DNA of 24,009 bases from an uncultured Verrucomicrobia subdivision 3 bacterium (GCA_903847285.1 CAINDH010000064.1:1-24009), one strand, 5' to 3'; positions 7,973-15,341 are shown, counted from the stretch's first letter. The notes: a model not told the origin generated them from the sequence alone. Program-made: numbers and translations.

Positions 7973-9301
7973 ATGAAAACCAATCGCGCCTTTAACCGTC
8001 GCCAGTTTTTGAAAACCGCTGTTATCGCGGGGGCAGCTCCGTTTGTTTTGCCAAGTTCCGTCTGGGCAGCGGAAACAACGCCGAATAGTAAAATCAATGT
8101 AGGCTTCATCGGCATCGGCAAGCAGGGGAACGGTTTGCTGGGGGCGTGTCTGCCACGGAACGATATGCGCATAGTGGCGGTGAGTGATGTGGACTCCACC
8201 CGCCGCCATTTGGCTAAGAAAAAAGTTGAAACGGCTTATGCAAAAGATAAAGCCGAACGAGCCAGCGAGGCGTGCGCGGACTACAGCGATTTTCGCGAAA
8301 TGCTCGCGCGCAAGGACATCGACGCGGTGGTCATCGCCACGCCGGATCATTGGCATGCATTGATTGCGATTGCGGCGGTGAATGCGGGCAAGGATGTCTA
8401 TTGCGAGAAACCGATGGCGCATACGGTTCTCGAAGGTCGGGCGATGGTGAAGGCGGCGCGTGCGAATCAACGCATTTTCCAAGTCGGTTCCATGCAGCGT
8501 TCTATGGGCGAATTTCGCGCGGCGTGCGAACTGGTTCGCAACGGTGTCATCGGCACGGTGGCGAAAGTGGATGCCGCTGTGGCGGGCCCACCAGTGTTTT
8601 GTGATCTGCCGGGAGAACCGCTTGAACCCGGACTCGATTGGGACATGTGGCTCGGCCCTGCGCCGCTACGGCCCTACAGCTCAGTCTTGAGCCCGCGCGG
8701 GATGCCGAAAGATTATCCGCAATGGCGTCAGTATCGTGAATACGGCGGCGGCAAAGTCTGCGACTGGGGCGCGCACCATTTTGACATCGTGCAATGGGCG
8801 TTCGGCTACGATACGAGCGGGCCTTTGGAATTTTTCCCCGTTGCCGATCCGCACGCGCAGTCCGGCGTGCGCTGGCGTTATGCCAATGGCGCGGAAGTCA
8901 CGCATCGGGCAGGCAACGGCATCACGTTCTACGGCGACCAAGGAAAAATTTACGTCAATCGCGGCAAGTTCCAGTTGTGGCTTGGCGACAAATTGAAGTC
9001 AGACGCGATGGATGATTATTCGCCGTTGCTGAAAGAATTGCTGCCCAAAAACGCCGTGCGTTTGTATCGTAGCACGAATCATATCACGGATTGGGTGAAG
9101 AGCATTCGCGCTCGCACCACGCCGTGCTGCGATGTGGAGACGGGCCATCGCTCCGCCACCGTTTGTAATCTCGTGAACATGGTTTACTTCAGCGGCAAGG
9201 GTTTGAAGTGGAATCCGGAAAAAGAAAATTTCACAGACGGCACGGGGGAAGCCAGTTGGCTCACGCGTGAATACCGCGCGCCGTGGAAGCTGGCCGGATA
9301 A
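7973..9301 (+). CDS. Tat-exported Gfo/Idh/MocA-family oxidoreductase
   Basis: 442 aa. The N-terminus carries a twin-arginine signal, NRRQFLK at 8-14, followed by a hydrophobic stretch (TAVIAGAAPFVLPSSVWA) and a likely cleavage site near AAE (32-34), so the protein is probably folded with its cofactor in the cytoplasm and exported. The Rossmann motif GFIGIGKQGNG is at 44-54, the DIDAVVIATPDHWHA block at 115-129 and the EKP motif (YCEKPMAH) at 143-150. Downstream GGKVCDWGAHHFDIVQWAF is the substrate-domain block typical of the exported planctomycete/verrucomicrobial branch. The family oxidises or transforms sugars and polyols with NAD(P); the substrate here is unknown. It is only 6 bp from the kinase gene, so the two are probably cotranscribed. 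Confidence 0.92.
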   Translation: MKTNRAFNRRQFLKTAVIAGAAPFVLPSSVWAAETTPNSKINVGFIGIGKQGNGLLGACLPRNDMRIVAVSDVDSTRRHLAKKKVETAYAKDKAERASEACADYSDFREMLARKDIDAVVIATPDHWHALIAIAAVNAGKDVYCEKPMAHTVLEGRAMVKAARANQRIFQVGSMQRSMGEFRAACELVRNGVIGTVAKVDAAVAGPPVFCDLPGEPLEPGLDWDMWLGPAPLRPYSSVLSPRGMPKDYPQWRQYREYGGGKVCDWGAHHFDIVQWAFGYDTSGPLEFFPVADPHAQSGVRWRYANGAEVTHRAGNGITFYGDQGKIYVNRGKFQLWLGDKLKSDAMDDYSPLLKELLPKNAVRLYRSTNHITDWVKSIRARTTPCCDVETGHRSATVCNLVNMVYFSGKGLKWNPEKENFTDGTGEASWLTREYRAPWKLAG

Positions 9302-9307
9302 ATTTTC

Positions 9308-11497
9308 ATGCCGCGCCGCTTCAAACTACCGCTTTGGATTCTGCCACTGGCCATCGCGGCGCTGGTGGCGTTGCTCGGTTGGTGGGGCAATGTTCGACTG
9401 CGCGAAACTATCGAGGAACAACTTAAGGCGCAATTGACCGCCACCCTGAACGCGAACGTCACTGCGCTCGGCATCTGGACGACAAACCAAACTCGGCTGG
9501 CCACGGCGCTCGCGGAGGAGCCGTCCGTGCGGATGCTTGCAAACCAAATTTTTCAAGCGCCGCCGCCGCCGCGGGGATCTCGCTCGGCCGCTTCACTGGA
9601 AGTGCAACAGTTCGTTGCCGATTTCAAACCGCGGCTAGCCCGGCTCGGTTATGAAGTCGCGGATTTGGTGAATACCAATTTCATGGTTGTCGCAAACTCG
9701 TTGCGCGCAAACTCATTTGGCAACGCCGAGCTTTCTGACGCGCATACCAATAAATTTGCGGAACTATTTGCGTCTGGTGAACCAGTCATCATTACACCAT
9801 TCAAGCCGGAACTGCTGCTGCAACGCCGGGCAGGGCGCGTGCCTGCTGGCGGCATACGCACGAATGATGGTCGCCGTCTTAACCGTCCGCCGTCGTTGAA
9901 CTTTGGTCGCGCGCATCGCGGCGATGTGGCTTTGATGCAGGTTGCCGCACCTGTGCGTGATGATGCCAAAGTTATCGTCGGCGCGCTCGCATTGATCATC
10001 AATCCCGACTTGGAATTTTCACGCATTTTGTCCGTTGCGCGCTCCGGCGAGACCGGCGAGACCTACGCGTTTGACCAGACCGGGTTATTGATTTCGCGCA
10101 GCCGCTTTGACGCGCAACTCAAGCAACTCGGACTGCTTGATAAGACGAATTCCAGTTCCGCTTTGAATCTGCGTCTGCACGATCCTGAAAGCGATTTGAC
10201 GAAAGGCTTACAGCGCAGCGCCGCTGAAACGAATGCGCTCATTCATCTTGTCGCCAGCGCGGTGGATGGCGATGACACCGTAGATGTCGAACCCGCGCGC
10301 GATTATCGCGGCGTGCTGGTGGTCGGTGCTTCCAGCTGGCTGCCGCAATTTGGTTTCGGCGTGGCCACGCAGATTGATGCGGAGGAAGCTTACCGTCCGT
10401 TACGCGTGTTGCGGATGATTTTCGTGGTGCTTGTTTTGGTTTTGTTGCTGTGCGCCACGGCGATGTTCGTCATCGCCAACGTCACCTGGAGTCGGCGCTT
10501 GAGTGAGGCAGAGTTGAAGTTGAAACAACTTGGCCAATACACGCTTGAAGAAAAAATCGGCGAAGGCGGCATGGGCGTTGTATATCGCGCGCGTCATGCC
10601 TTGATGCGGCGCGACACCGCCGTGAAATTATTGCTGCCCGACCGCGCGGACTCGGCGGCAATTGCTCGCTTTGAGCGCGAAGTCGTTCTGACCTGCCAGC
10701 TCACGCATCCCAACACCATCCAGGTTTACGACTACGGCCACACGCCCGATGGCATTTTTTATTACGCGATGGAATTTCTGCGCGGCTTGAATCTGCATGA
10801 ACTCATCGCGCGTTACGGCCCGTTGCCCGAAGGCCGCGTCATTCACATTCTTGCGCAGGTTTGCGATTCGCTCGCCGAAGCGCACGCGCTCGGACTCATC
10901 CACCGCGACATCAAGCCCGCGAATGTTTTTCTCTGTCATCGCGGCGGCGTGGCGGACTGCGTGAAGGTGCTGGACTTTGGGCTAGTTAAAAAATATTCAG
11001 CTGCCGTTCCCGAACCGGTGGGCGGCACTGGTGAGAACATCATCGAAGGCACGCCGTGGTTTATGCCGCCGGAAGCCATCCAAGGCTCCGTGCCGATTGG
11101 ACCGCGCAGCGATCTCTATTCGCTCGGTGCGCTCGGTTATTTTCTGCTGACTGGGCAATATATTTTCGACGCGGAAACGATTGCCGAAGTTCACGAGAAA
11201 CAGGTGAACTCAGCGCCCATCCCGCCTCGCCAGCGCACGACCAATCCCATCAGCGAGCAGATGGAACAGATTCTCCTGCGTTGTCTGGAAAAGAATCCCG
11301 AGCAACGCCCGGAATCCGCGTCGGAACTGCGCAGCTGGTTGATGACTTGTGCCGCCGCCGCCGAATGGACACCCTCCAATCGTCTCGCATGGTGGGAGGC
11401 TTACGAACGTCAGCCCGCCGTTGCTGTGGCTGCCGATCCTAACGCTTCCACGCCGATGGCTACCGTGCGGGTGGAACTCACCGACCGGATTGACTGA
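9308..11497 (+). CDS. Membrane Ser/Thr protein kinase with N-terminal Cache-like sensor domain
   Basis: 729 aa. TM1 at about 9-28, an extracytoplasmic region to about 366, TM2 at about 370-392, then a C-terminal Hanks-type kinase domain from about 411. The outer region contains SGETGETYAFDQTGLLISRSR, a sequence style typical of double-Cache sensor domains. In the kinase, the glycine loop is GEGGMG (418-423), the ATP lysine K440, HRD at 532-534 with K536 and N539, DFG at 556-558, and the activation segment ends GTPWFMPPE; all catalytic residues are present, so it should be active. The kinase lies after the sensor, unlike PknB-type kinases where it is N-terminal. Residues after about 680 are a short tail. 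It probably shares a transcript with the preceding oxidoreductase gene. The ligand is unknown. Confidence 0.92.
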   Translation: MPRRFKLPLWILPLAIAALVALLGWWGNVRLRETIEEQLKAQLTATLNANVTALGIWTTNQTRLATALAEEPSVRMLANQIFQAPPPPRGSRSAASLEVQQFVADFKPRLARLGYEVADLVNTNFMVVANSLRANSFGNAELSDAHTNKFAELFASGEPVIITPFKPELLLQRRAGRVPAGGIRTNDGRRLNRPPSLNFGRAHRGDVALMQVAAPVRDDAKVIVGALALIINPDLEFSRILSVARSGETGETYAFDQTGLLISRSRFDAQLKQLGLLDKTNSSSALNLRLHDPESDLTKGLQRSAAETNALIHLVASAVDGDDTVDVEPARDYRGVLVVGASSWLPQFGFGVATQIDAEEAYRPLRVLRMIFVVLVLVLLLCATAMFVIANVTWSRRLSEAELKLKQLGQYTLEEKIGEGGMGVVYRARHALMRRDTAVKLLLPDRADSAAIARFEREVVLTCQLTHPNTIQVYDYGHTPDGIFYYAMEFLRGLNLHELIARYGPLPEGRVIHILAQVCDSLAEAHALGLIHRDIKPANVFLCHRGGVADCVKVLDFGLVKKYSAAVPEPVGGTGENIIEGTPWFMPPEAIQGSVPIGPRSDLYSLGALGYFLLTGQYIFDAETIAEVHEKQVNSAPIPPRQRTTNPISEQMEQILLRCLEKNPEQRPESASELRSWLMTCAAAAEWTPSNRLAWWEAYERQPAVAVAADPNASTPMATVRVELTDRID

Positions 11498-11505
11498 TTT
11501 CAATT

Positions 11506-11529
11506 CCTCCTCCCAGCGCTGGAGAGAGG
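11506..11529. repeat. Imperfect palindrome after the kinase gene
   Basis: CCTCCTCCCAGC is followed directly by GCTGGAGAGAGG; nine of twelve positions pair and one more could wobble, with an AGCGCT centre. It lies 9 bp after the kinase stop and 66 bp before the glycosyltransferase start. There is no T-tract, so it is more likely an intergenic repeat or a processing site than an intrinsic terminator. Confidence 0.3.
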
Positions 11530-11594
11530 AAGTCGGGACACTGGCACATTTTTCACTTTCTGGCACAGGTGGGTTTCGGCATGATGCGAGGCAA

Positions 11595-12346
11595 ATGTAT
11601 TCAGGAAAGAAAATCGTCGTGGTAATGCCCGCCTACAAAGCGGCCAAAACCGTCACCAAAACCGTGGACGAAGTTCTCCAGCAAGGCATCGTGGACGAAA
11701 TCATCCTAGTAGATGACAACAGTCCTGACGACACGGTGAAAGTAGCCTCCCAACTCCTCGGCGTGCGAGTTCACGTCCATGAAAAAAATAAAGGCTATGG
11801 CGGCAATCAAAAGACGTGCTACCGGCTTGCGCTCGAATCTGGCGCGGACATCGTCATTATGGTGCATCCAGATTACCAATACACGCCGCTACTGATTCCC
11901 GCGATGGCCTCGATGATTGCCAACGGCCTGCATCCGTGCGTTCTGGCGAGTCGCATTCTGGGAAATTATTCATTGCAGGGCGGCATGCCATTGTGGAAAT
12001 ACGTCGCCAATCGTTTTCTCACGGCGGCGGAAAATATTTTACTCGGCGCCAAACTTTCGGAATACCACCCGGCTATCGGGCGTTCTCACGTGAACTGCTG
12101 GAGACGATTGACCTCCAATATAATTCCGATGACTTCGTATTCGATAATCAGATGCTGGGCCAGATCTTCTGGCATGGCTTCACGATTGGCGAAGTGAGCT
12201 GCCCGACGAAGTATTTTAAAGAAGCCTCTTCCATCAATTTCCAGCGCAGTTGTAAATATGGCTTCGGCTGCCTCTGGGTCGGCACCAAGTTTCGACTGTC
12301 GAAGATGGGTTTGTTGGATTCAAAGTTATTTCCTCGAAAAAAATAG
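11595..12346 (+). pseudogene. GT2 glycosyltransferase (dolichol-phosphate-mannose-synthase-like), single-base frameshift
   Basis: Residues 1-158 read in one frame: VVVMPAYKAAKTV (8-20), DEIILVDDNSPDDT (34-47), [12 protein letters not shown] and [10 protein letters not shown] (89-98), the nucleotide-sugar and metal-binding segments of family 2 glycosyltransferases. After LSEYH at 158 the frame is lost. The family continuation [20 protein letters not shown], then [34 protein letters not shown] and [13 protein letters not shown], reads from 12071 in another frame up to the stop at 12344. One base is missing between 12068 and 12069 (TACCAC|CCGGC); adding it restores a 250-aa protein of normal family length. 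Uninterrupted, it would transfer a sugar to a polyprenyl phosphate or similar acceptor. No second lesion is visible, so this is a very recent mutation or a sequencing error. Confidence 0.85.
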
Positions 12347-12362
12347 AATATTTTTTTATGAA

Positions 12363-12394
12363 AATGCCGCCGCTGATTTCTCAACGGCGGCATT
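12363..12394. terminator. Bidirectional hairpin between convergent genes
   Basis: AATGCCGCCG (12363-12372) and CGGCGGCATT (12385-12394) form a perfect 10-bp stem with a 12-nt loop. It lies between the 3' ends of the glycosyltransferase gene (plus) and the flavodoxin-fold gene (minus). On the plus strand it is followed by CATGTTTT. On the minus strand it is followed by TTTTCATAAAAAAATATTC. The T-tracts are short, but position and stem strength support a shared terminator. Confidence 0.7.
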
Positions 12395-12410
12395 CATGTT
12401 TTAAGGAGAA

Positions 12411-12983
12411 TTATTTTCCCAACTTCACTGCGTATTCCGCCACGCGTTTGCCGAGAATTTCACCGGTTTGTTTGTCGTGTGCATTCGGCGCGACTTCCAC
12501 GGGTTCTTGGCCGGCTTGCCCCATCGCACCACTGTAGCTGCTTAAACGGTTGATGCCCGTAGTTGGATTTGGCAATTCAGGTAGACCCACCCAAATCATG
12601 CCTAGCTGCATCGCCAGGGTGAAAAAGTAATGGAGCGTGCTCAGTTTGTCGCCGCTGGCACCCGCCGAGACGGTGAAGCCGCCGGCAATTTTATTCTTCC
12701 AGGCACTCGTATACCACTTGCCGCCGCAGGCATCGGCGAAGGCTTTGAACTGCGCCGCTGGCCCGCCCATGTAAGTCGGGCTGCCGAAAATCATCGCGTC
12801 GCTCGCGTCGAGCTTGGCGAAGACTTCGTCGTTTTTGTAACGGCCCTCAACGATGTCTTTGCCGCTGATTGCGATGAGATGCGCGGTGACGCCGTGCACG
12901 GATGCTGCGCCTTTATGAACGGCTTCGGCGAGTTTAGTTGTGTGTCCGGTTCCGGAGAAATAGATGACTGATACGGAAGGCAT
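12411..12983 (-). CDS. WrbA-like flavodoxin-fold NAD(P)H-dependent oxidoreductase
   Basis: 190 aa, flavodoxin fold. The FMN phosphate loop is FSGTGHTTKLAEAV (9-22), and the second FMN-contacting loop is FGSPTYMGGPAAQFKAF, followed by GGKWYTSAWKNKIAGGF, as in WrbA-type quinone reductases. It probably performs two-electron reduction of quinones and so limits redox cycling; the exact substrate is unknown. Length is close to E. coli WrbA (198 aa). Its TYMGG loop differs from the usual WrbA TRFGN, so I do not assign the symbol. It is last in a four-gene minus-strand cluster (pirin, 88-aa protein, YceI protein, this), 38 bp after the YceI gene. Its leader is very AT-rich and lacks a Shine-Dalgarno sequence. 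Confidence 0.88.
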   Translation of the reverse strand: MPSVSVIYFSGTGHTTKLAEAVHKGAASVHGVTAHLIAISGKDIVEGRYKNDEVFAKLDASDAMIFGSPTYMGGPAAQFKAFADACGGKWYTSAWKNKIAGGFTVSAGASGDKLSTLHYFFTLAMQLGMIWVGLPELPNPTTGINRLSSYSGAMGQAGQEPVEVAPNAHDKQTGEILGKRVAEYAVKLGK

Positions 12984-13021
12984 AATAATGATGTATTATT
13001 AGTTTTGGATTTTGCTTCAGC

Positions 13022-13627
13022 TCACTTGACTGAGGCGCCAGCGATGCTCAGCGAAAGATCGATTGTTGTTGAGACTTTGTCTTGGTATTGACCCTTCTGG
13101 ATGTTGAAGTCTTCGCGATTGATGACAAAGTTGGCACGAACGACGAGCAGGTCGCCCTCTAGCTTCGGCACGCGCAAACTTAATTTGCCCTTGAGGTAGG
13201 AGAGTTTTATGGGAACCGTGATTTCCTTCGAGACGCCGTGCAAGGTAAAGGTTCCCGTCGCGTCAGCCGTGGTCACATTGTCAGCAGTCTTCACGTTCGC
13301 TAAAGACTTAGCCTCGAAGGTGATTTCAGGATACTTCGCCACGTCGAGCCAATTGGGGCCGTGCAGATGTTCTTTCTGCATTGGGTTGGGAACCGTCAAT
13401 GATTCGCTCGCCACGACAATCTTGCCGGTGGTCGCCGCTGGATTTTCCGGGTCAAAAGAAACTGTGCCTGTGATGCCACTGGCGCTGCCGTTAATGGATT
13501 CGAGCGGCGCGTCGAGTTTGAAGACCGCGTTGTTCACGCCCTTAGGATCTTTGAAGTCGAAGGCTTGCGGCGCGGCGTAAACCGCCGTGGTCAAGGTGAG
13601 GAGGGGAATGATGTGTGTCAGTTTCAT
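13022..13627 (-). CDS. YceI-family periplasmic protein
   Basis: 201 aa. A signal peptide (MKLTHIIPLLTLTTAVYA, cut near residue 18) directs it to the periplasm. The body fits the YceI lipocalin-like barrel that binds isoprenoid or fatty-acid amide ligands: VNNAVFKLDAPLESINGSAS, then GTVSFDPENPAATTGKIVV, HLHGPNWLDVAKYPEITFEA and GTFTLHGVSKEITVPIKLSY in order. The HLHG..WLDV..YP.I.F block is the most characteristic. YceI proteins are linked to stress and quinone biology in other bacteria; the ligand here is not known. It begins 17 bp after the stop of the 88-aa gene and precedes the flavodoxin-fold gene by 38 bp. Confidence 0.9.
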   Translation of the reverse strand: MKLTHIIPLLTLTTAVYAAPQAFDFKDPKGVNNAVFKLDAPLESINGSASGITGTVSFDPENPAATTGKIVVASESLTVPNPMQKEHLHGPNWLDVAKYPEITFEAKSLANVKTADNVTTADATGTFTLHGVSKEITVPIKLSYLKGKLSLRVPKLEGDLLVVRANFVINREDFNIQKGQYQDKVSTTIDLSLSIAGASVK

Positions 13628-13644
13628 ATTTTATTTGTTGGTTA

Positions 13645-13911
13645 TTATATGCTTGGTTGATTTATTTTTGGTTTACGAAAGAAAAGGGATATGCCTGCGA
13701 GCAGTGCCGCGCCGCCGAATGCCGCGCCGAGAAAATCCACGCCGGGCTGGAATTTTTTCTGGTAGGTGATGCCTTCAATGCCGGTGACTTCGTCCAGCGT
13801 CTTCACTTGAACTTCGGTCTTCGTCCAGGCGCGGTTCGCGCCGGTCACCGTCCAAGTGATGACGCTGCCAAGGGCGACCACCAGCGCAAGAATTAGCAAT
13901 ATGCGTTTCAT
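13645..13911 (-). CDS. Small membrane protein of unknown function
   Basis: 88 aa, not recognised. An N-terminal hydrophobic segment (MKRILLILALVVALGSVIT) is followed by a polar region of about 40 residues, with VQVKTLDEVTGIEGITY and KKFQPGVDFLG. A second hydrophobic segment (GAAFGGAALLAGISLFF) follows, with a basic end RKPK. This fits two TM helices around an extracytoplasmic loop, or a signal anchor with a TM tail. It sits between the pirin and YceI genes with 49-bp and 17-bp gaps, so it probably belongs to that transcript. The strong match of start, spacing and topology makes it a likely real gene despite its length. Confidence 0.75.
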   Translation of the reverse strand: MKRILLILALVVALGSVITWTVTGANRAWTKTEVQVKTLDEVTGIEGITYQKKFQPGVDFLGAAFGGAALLAGISLFFRKPKINQPSI

Positions 13912-13921
13912 GTTTTTTGTG

Positions 13922-13948
13922 GGAGCGCGGGCAATTGGCCCGCGCTCC
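13922..13948. terminator. Perfect 11-bp hairpin between pirin and the 88-aa gene
   Basis: GGAGCGCGGGC (13922-13932) pairs with GCCCGCGCTCC (13938-13948) around a 5-nt loop. It lies between the pirin stop and the next start on the minus strand. No U-tract follows on the minus strand (the next bases are CCCACAAAAAAC), so it may be a partial terminator, an mRNA-stabilising 3' end for the pirin message or a palindromic repeat. Confidence 0.5.
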
Positions 13949-13960
13949 GTTTGAGTTCTT

Positions 13961-14656
13961 TCAATTCAAGTCAAACAACAGCACCTGAGACGATTTGCTG
14001 GCGCTGATGTTCAAACTTTGTTCATCGCTCACGGCCACGGCATCGCCGCCGGTGAGTTTGGTGCCGTTCACTTCCACTTCACCTTCCGCGACGTGCAACC
14101 ACGCGTGGCGATCGCGCGCTAGCAAATGCTTCACCGTCTGGCCGGCGTCCAGTTTGCCGAGCAGCAAGCTGGCATCCTGATGAATTTCCATTGAACCATC
14201 CCGACCGCTCTTGCTCGCGACGAGATGGAGCTTACCCGTCTCCGCCTTGGCGAGATTCCGCTCGGCATAATGCGGCTTCACGCCTTTCGTGTCCGGCTGA
14301 ATCCAGATTTGCAGCAGGCGCAGCGGTTCCGTCTTGGACGGATTGAACTCGCTGTGTTGCACGCCCAAACCGGCGGCCATGTATTGAAATTCACCGGCCT
14401 TGATGACGCGGCCGTTGCCCATCGAATCCTTGTGCTCGATAGCGCCGCTCAAGACGTAGCTGATGATTTCCATGTCGCGATGCGGATGCGTGCCGAAACC
14501 CATGCCCGGCATCACGAGGTCGTCGTTGATGACGCGTAAGCTGCGGTAACCCATCCACTGCGGGTTGTAATATTCAGCAAAGCTGAACGTGTGGTAACTG
14601 TCCAGCCAGCCGTGGCTGGCGTGGCCTCTTTCATTTGAACGTAGAATCGTTTTCAT
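13961..14656 (-). CDS. Pirin-family cupin protein
   Basis: 231 aa, the length of E. coli YhhW. Pirins are bicupin iron proteins; some oxidise quercetin, others act as redox-sensing partners. MGFGTHPHRDMEIISYVLSG has the two His of the metal site, and GVQHSEFNPS supplies the remaining His and Glu. The N-terminal ERGHASHGWLDSYHTFSFAE and YYNPQWMGYRSLRVINDD are also pirin hallmarks. I chose the ATG at 14656 (MKTILRSNERG); the frame remains open back to 14908, but that extension has no family similarity and would cover the promoter region. It heads the minus-strand cluster with the 88-aa, YceI and WrbA-like genes. A LysR-type-like palindrome lies 57-73 bp upstream of its start. Confidence 0.92.
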   Translation of the reverse strand: MKTILRSNERGHASHGWLDSYHTFSFAEYYNPQWMGYRSLRVINDDLVMPGMGFGTHPHRDMEIISYVLSGAIEHKDSMGNGRVIKAGEFQYMAAGLGVQHSEFNPSKTEPLRLLQIWIQPDTKGVKPHYAERNLAKAETGKLHLVASKSGRDGSMEIHQDASLLLGKLDAGQTVKHLLARDRHAWLHVAEGEVEVNGTKLTGGDAVAVSDEQSLNISASKSSQVLLFDLN

Positions 14657-14992
14657 GCCGACACTATGCGCGTGGTTCGTGGTTTGTGGAAATACCATGT
14701 TTCTTGCCTGACCATAACTGTTAGCTATGCTTAAAAATAAAATTGAATGACTCAAATAGATCTCAGGGTTGACTTGGCCTATTCTCCCTGACTTGGGGCG
14801 CAGCGGGTTTGTAAACCAAGCTGTCCACCGACGGGGCAAAAGTGTCGCGCAGGACATAGTCAGACCTCGGAAGATTGCCAAAGCCAGCCCAGTCGGTTCG
14901 AATTTCAAGCGCGTATTTCAAGTGTTTCGCAGTTCGTGAAAAAGTTTTTGCCGGGCATTTCCCTTGGCCTGCCGGTTGCTTAACCATTGCCA
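14657..14992. other. 336-bp divergent intergenic region (pirin / DHp protein)
   Basis: No gene is supported here. It should contain promoters for the pirin cluster (minus) and the DHp gene (plus). Visible structure: the palindrome at 14713-14729; the direct repeat TGACTTGG at 14770-14777 and 14789-14796; a small hairpin CAGC-GGTTT/AAACC-GCTG at 14801-14823; and TGTCGCGCAGGACA at 14843-14856, which resembles a motif in the trpA/aroC gap. TAACCATTG at 14981-14989 just before the DHp start also occurs in the secA leader. Confidence 0.5.
14713..14729. promoter_or_regulatory. LysR-type-like operator candidate upstream of pirin
   Basis: CATAACTGTTAGCTATG is an interrupted palindrome (CATA-N-CT-N3-AG-N-TATG). 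It contains the T-N11-A core typical of LysR-type regulator sites. It is centred about 65 bp before the pirin start, a plausible activator position. No LysR-type gene lies in the window, so the link is inference. Confidence 0.4.
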
Positions 14993-15307
14993 ATGTCATC
15001 GCTCGACTCAATTTACCAGAAGATGACGCCTGGAACGGACGCCACGGCGCAAACCTCACGACTTCAGCCAGCGGCTCCGCCGCCGCCGGCTGCAGAAGGT
15101 TCGCGCCAGATCAGCCGCGACGTCGCGCATGAGTTGAACAATGTTCTGACCATTGTGCGCGGTTATGCTGACCGGTTGCTCCTGAAGCATGGCGAAAACC
15201 CGGCGTTGCGCCCCGAGCTGCAATTGATTTCGGACAATGCCCGTCGTGCCGCCAATGTGGTGCGCACCGCTTCGCAGCAGAAGCCGCCGGCATCCATTGT
15301 GGTTTGA
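14993..15307 (+). CDS. Stand-alone histidine-kinase dimerisation (HisKA/DHp) domain protein
   Basis: 104 aa. A Pro/Ala-rich N-terminal linker (residues 20-36, with PPPPAA) leads into ISRDVAHELNNVLTIVRGYA (40-59). This is the phospho-acceptor H-box with His47 followed by ELNN, as in two-component sensor kinases. The second helix of a two-helix DHp hairpin (ELQLISDNARRAANVVR) ends near residue 91. The ATP-binding HATPase domain is absent: the protein stops at IVV, 13 residues after the hairpin. A strong terminator follows 34 bp later, so the gene appears complete as it is rather than cut off. It might act as a phosphotransfer or dimerisation partner of another kinase, or be a remnant. Start is ATG; a TTG two codons earlier is possible. 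Confidence 0.75.
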   Translation: MSSLDSIYQKMTPGTDATAQTSRLQPAAPPPPAAEGSRQISRDVAHELNNVLTIVRGYADRLLLKHGENPALRPELQLISDNARRAANVVRTASQQKPPASIVV

Positions 15308-15341
15308 TTTTTAGGTTGGATGGGTTTGGGTTCAAGGTTGG

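Noticed and set aside
11349..11594. Longer N-terminus of the glycosyltransferase
   Set aside because: It overlaps the end of the kinase gene in another frame; the GT2 fold begins at MYSGKKIVVVMPAY (11595).
14657..14908. Longer N-terminus of the pirin gene
   Set aside because: The extra 84 codons lack pirin similarity and would cover the control region; the family N-terminus starts at 14656.
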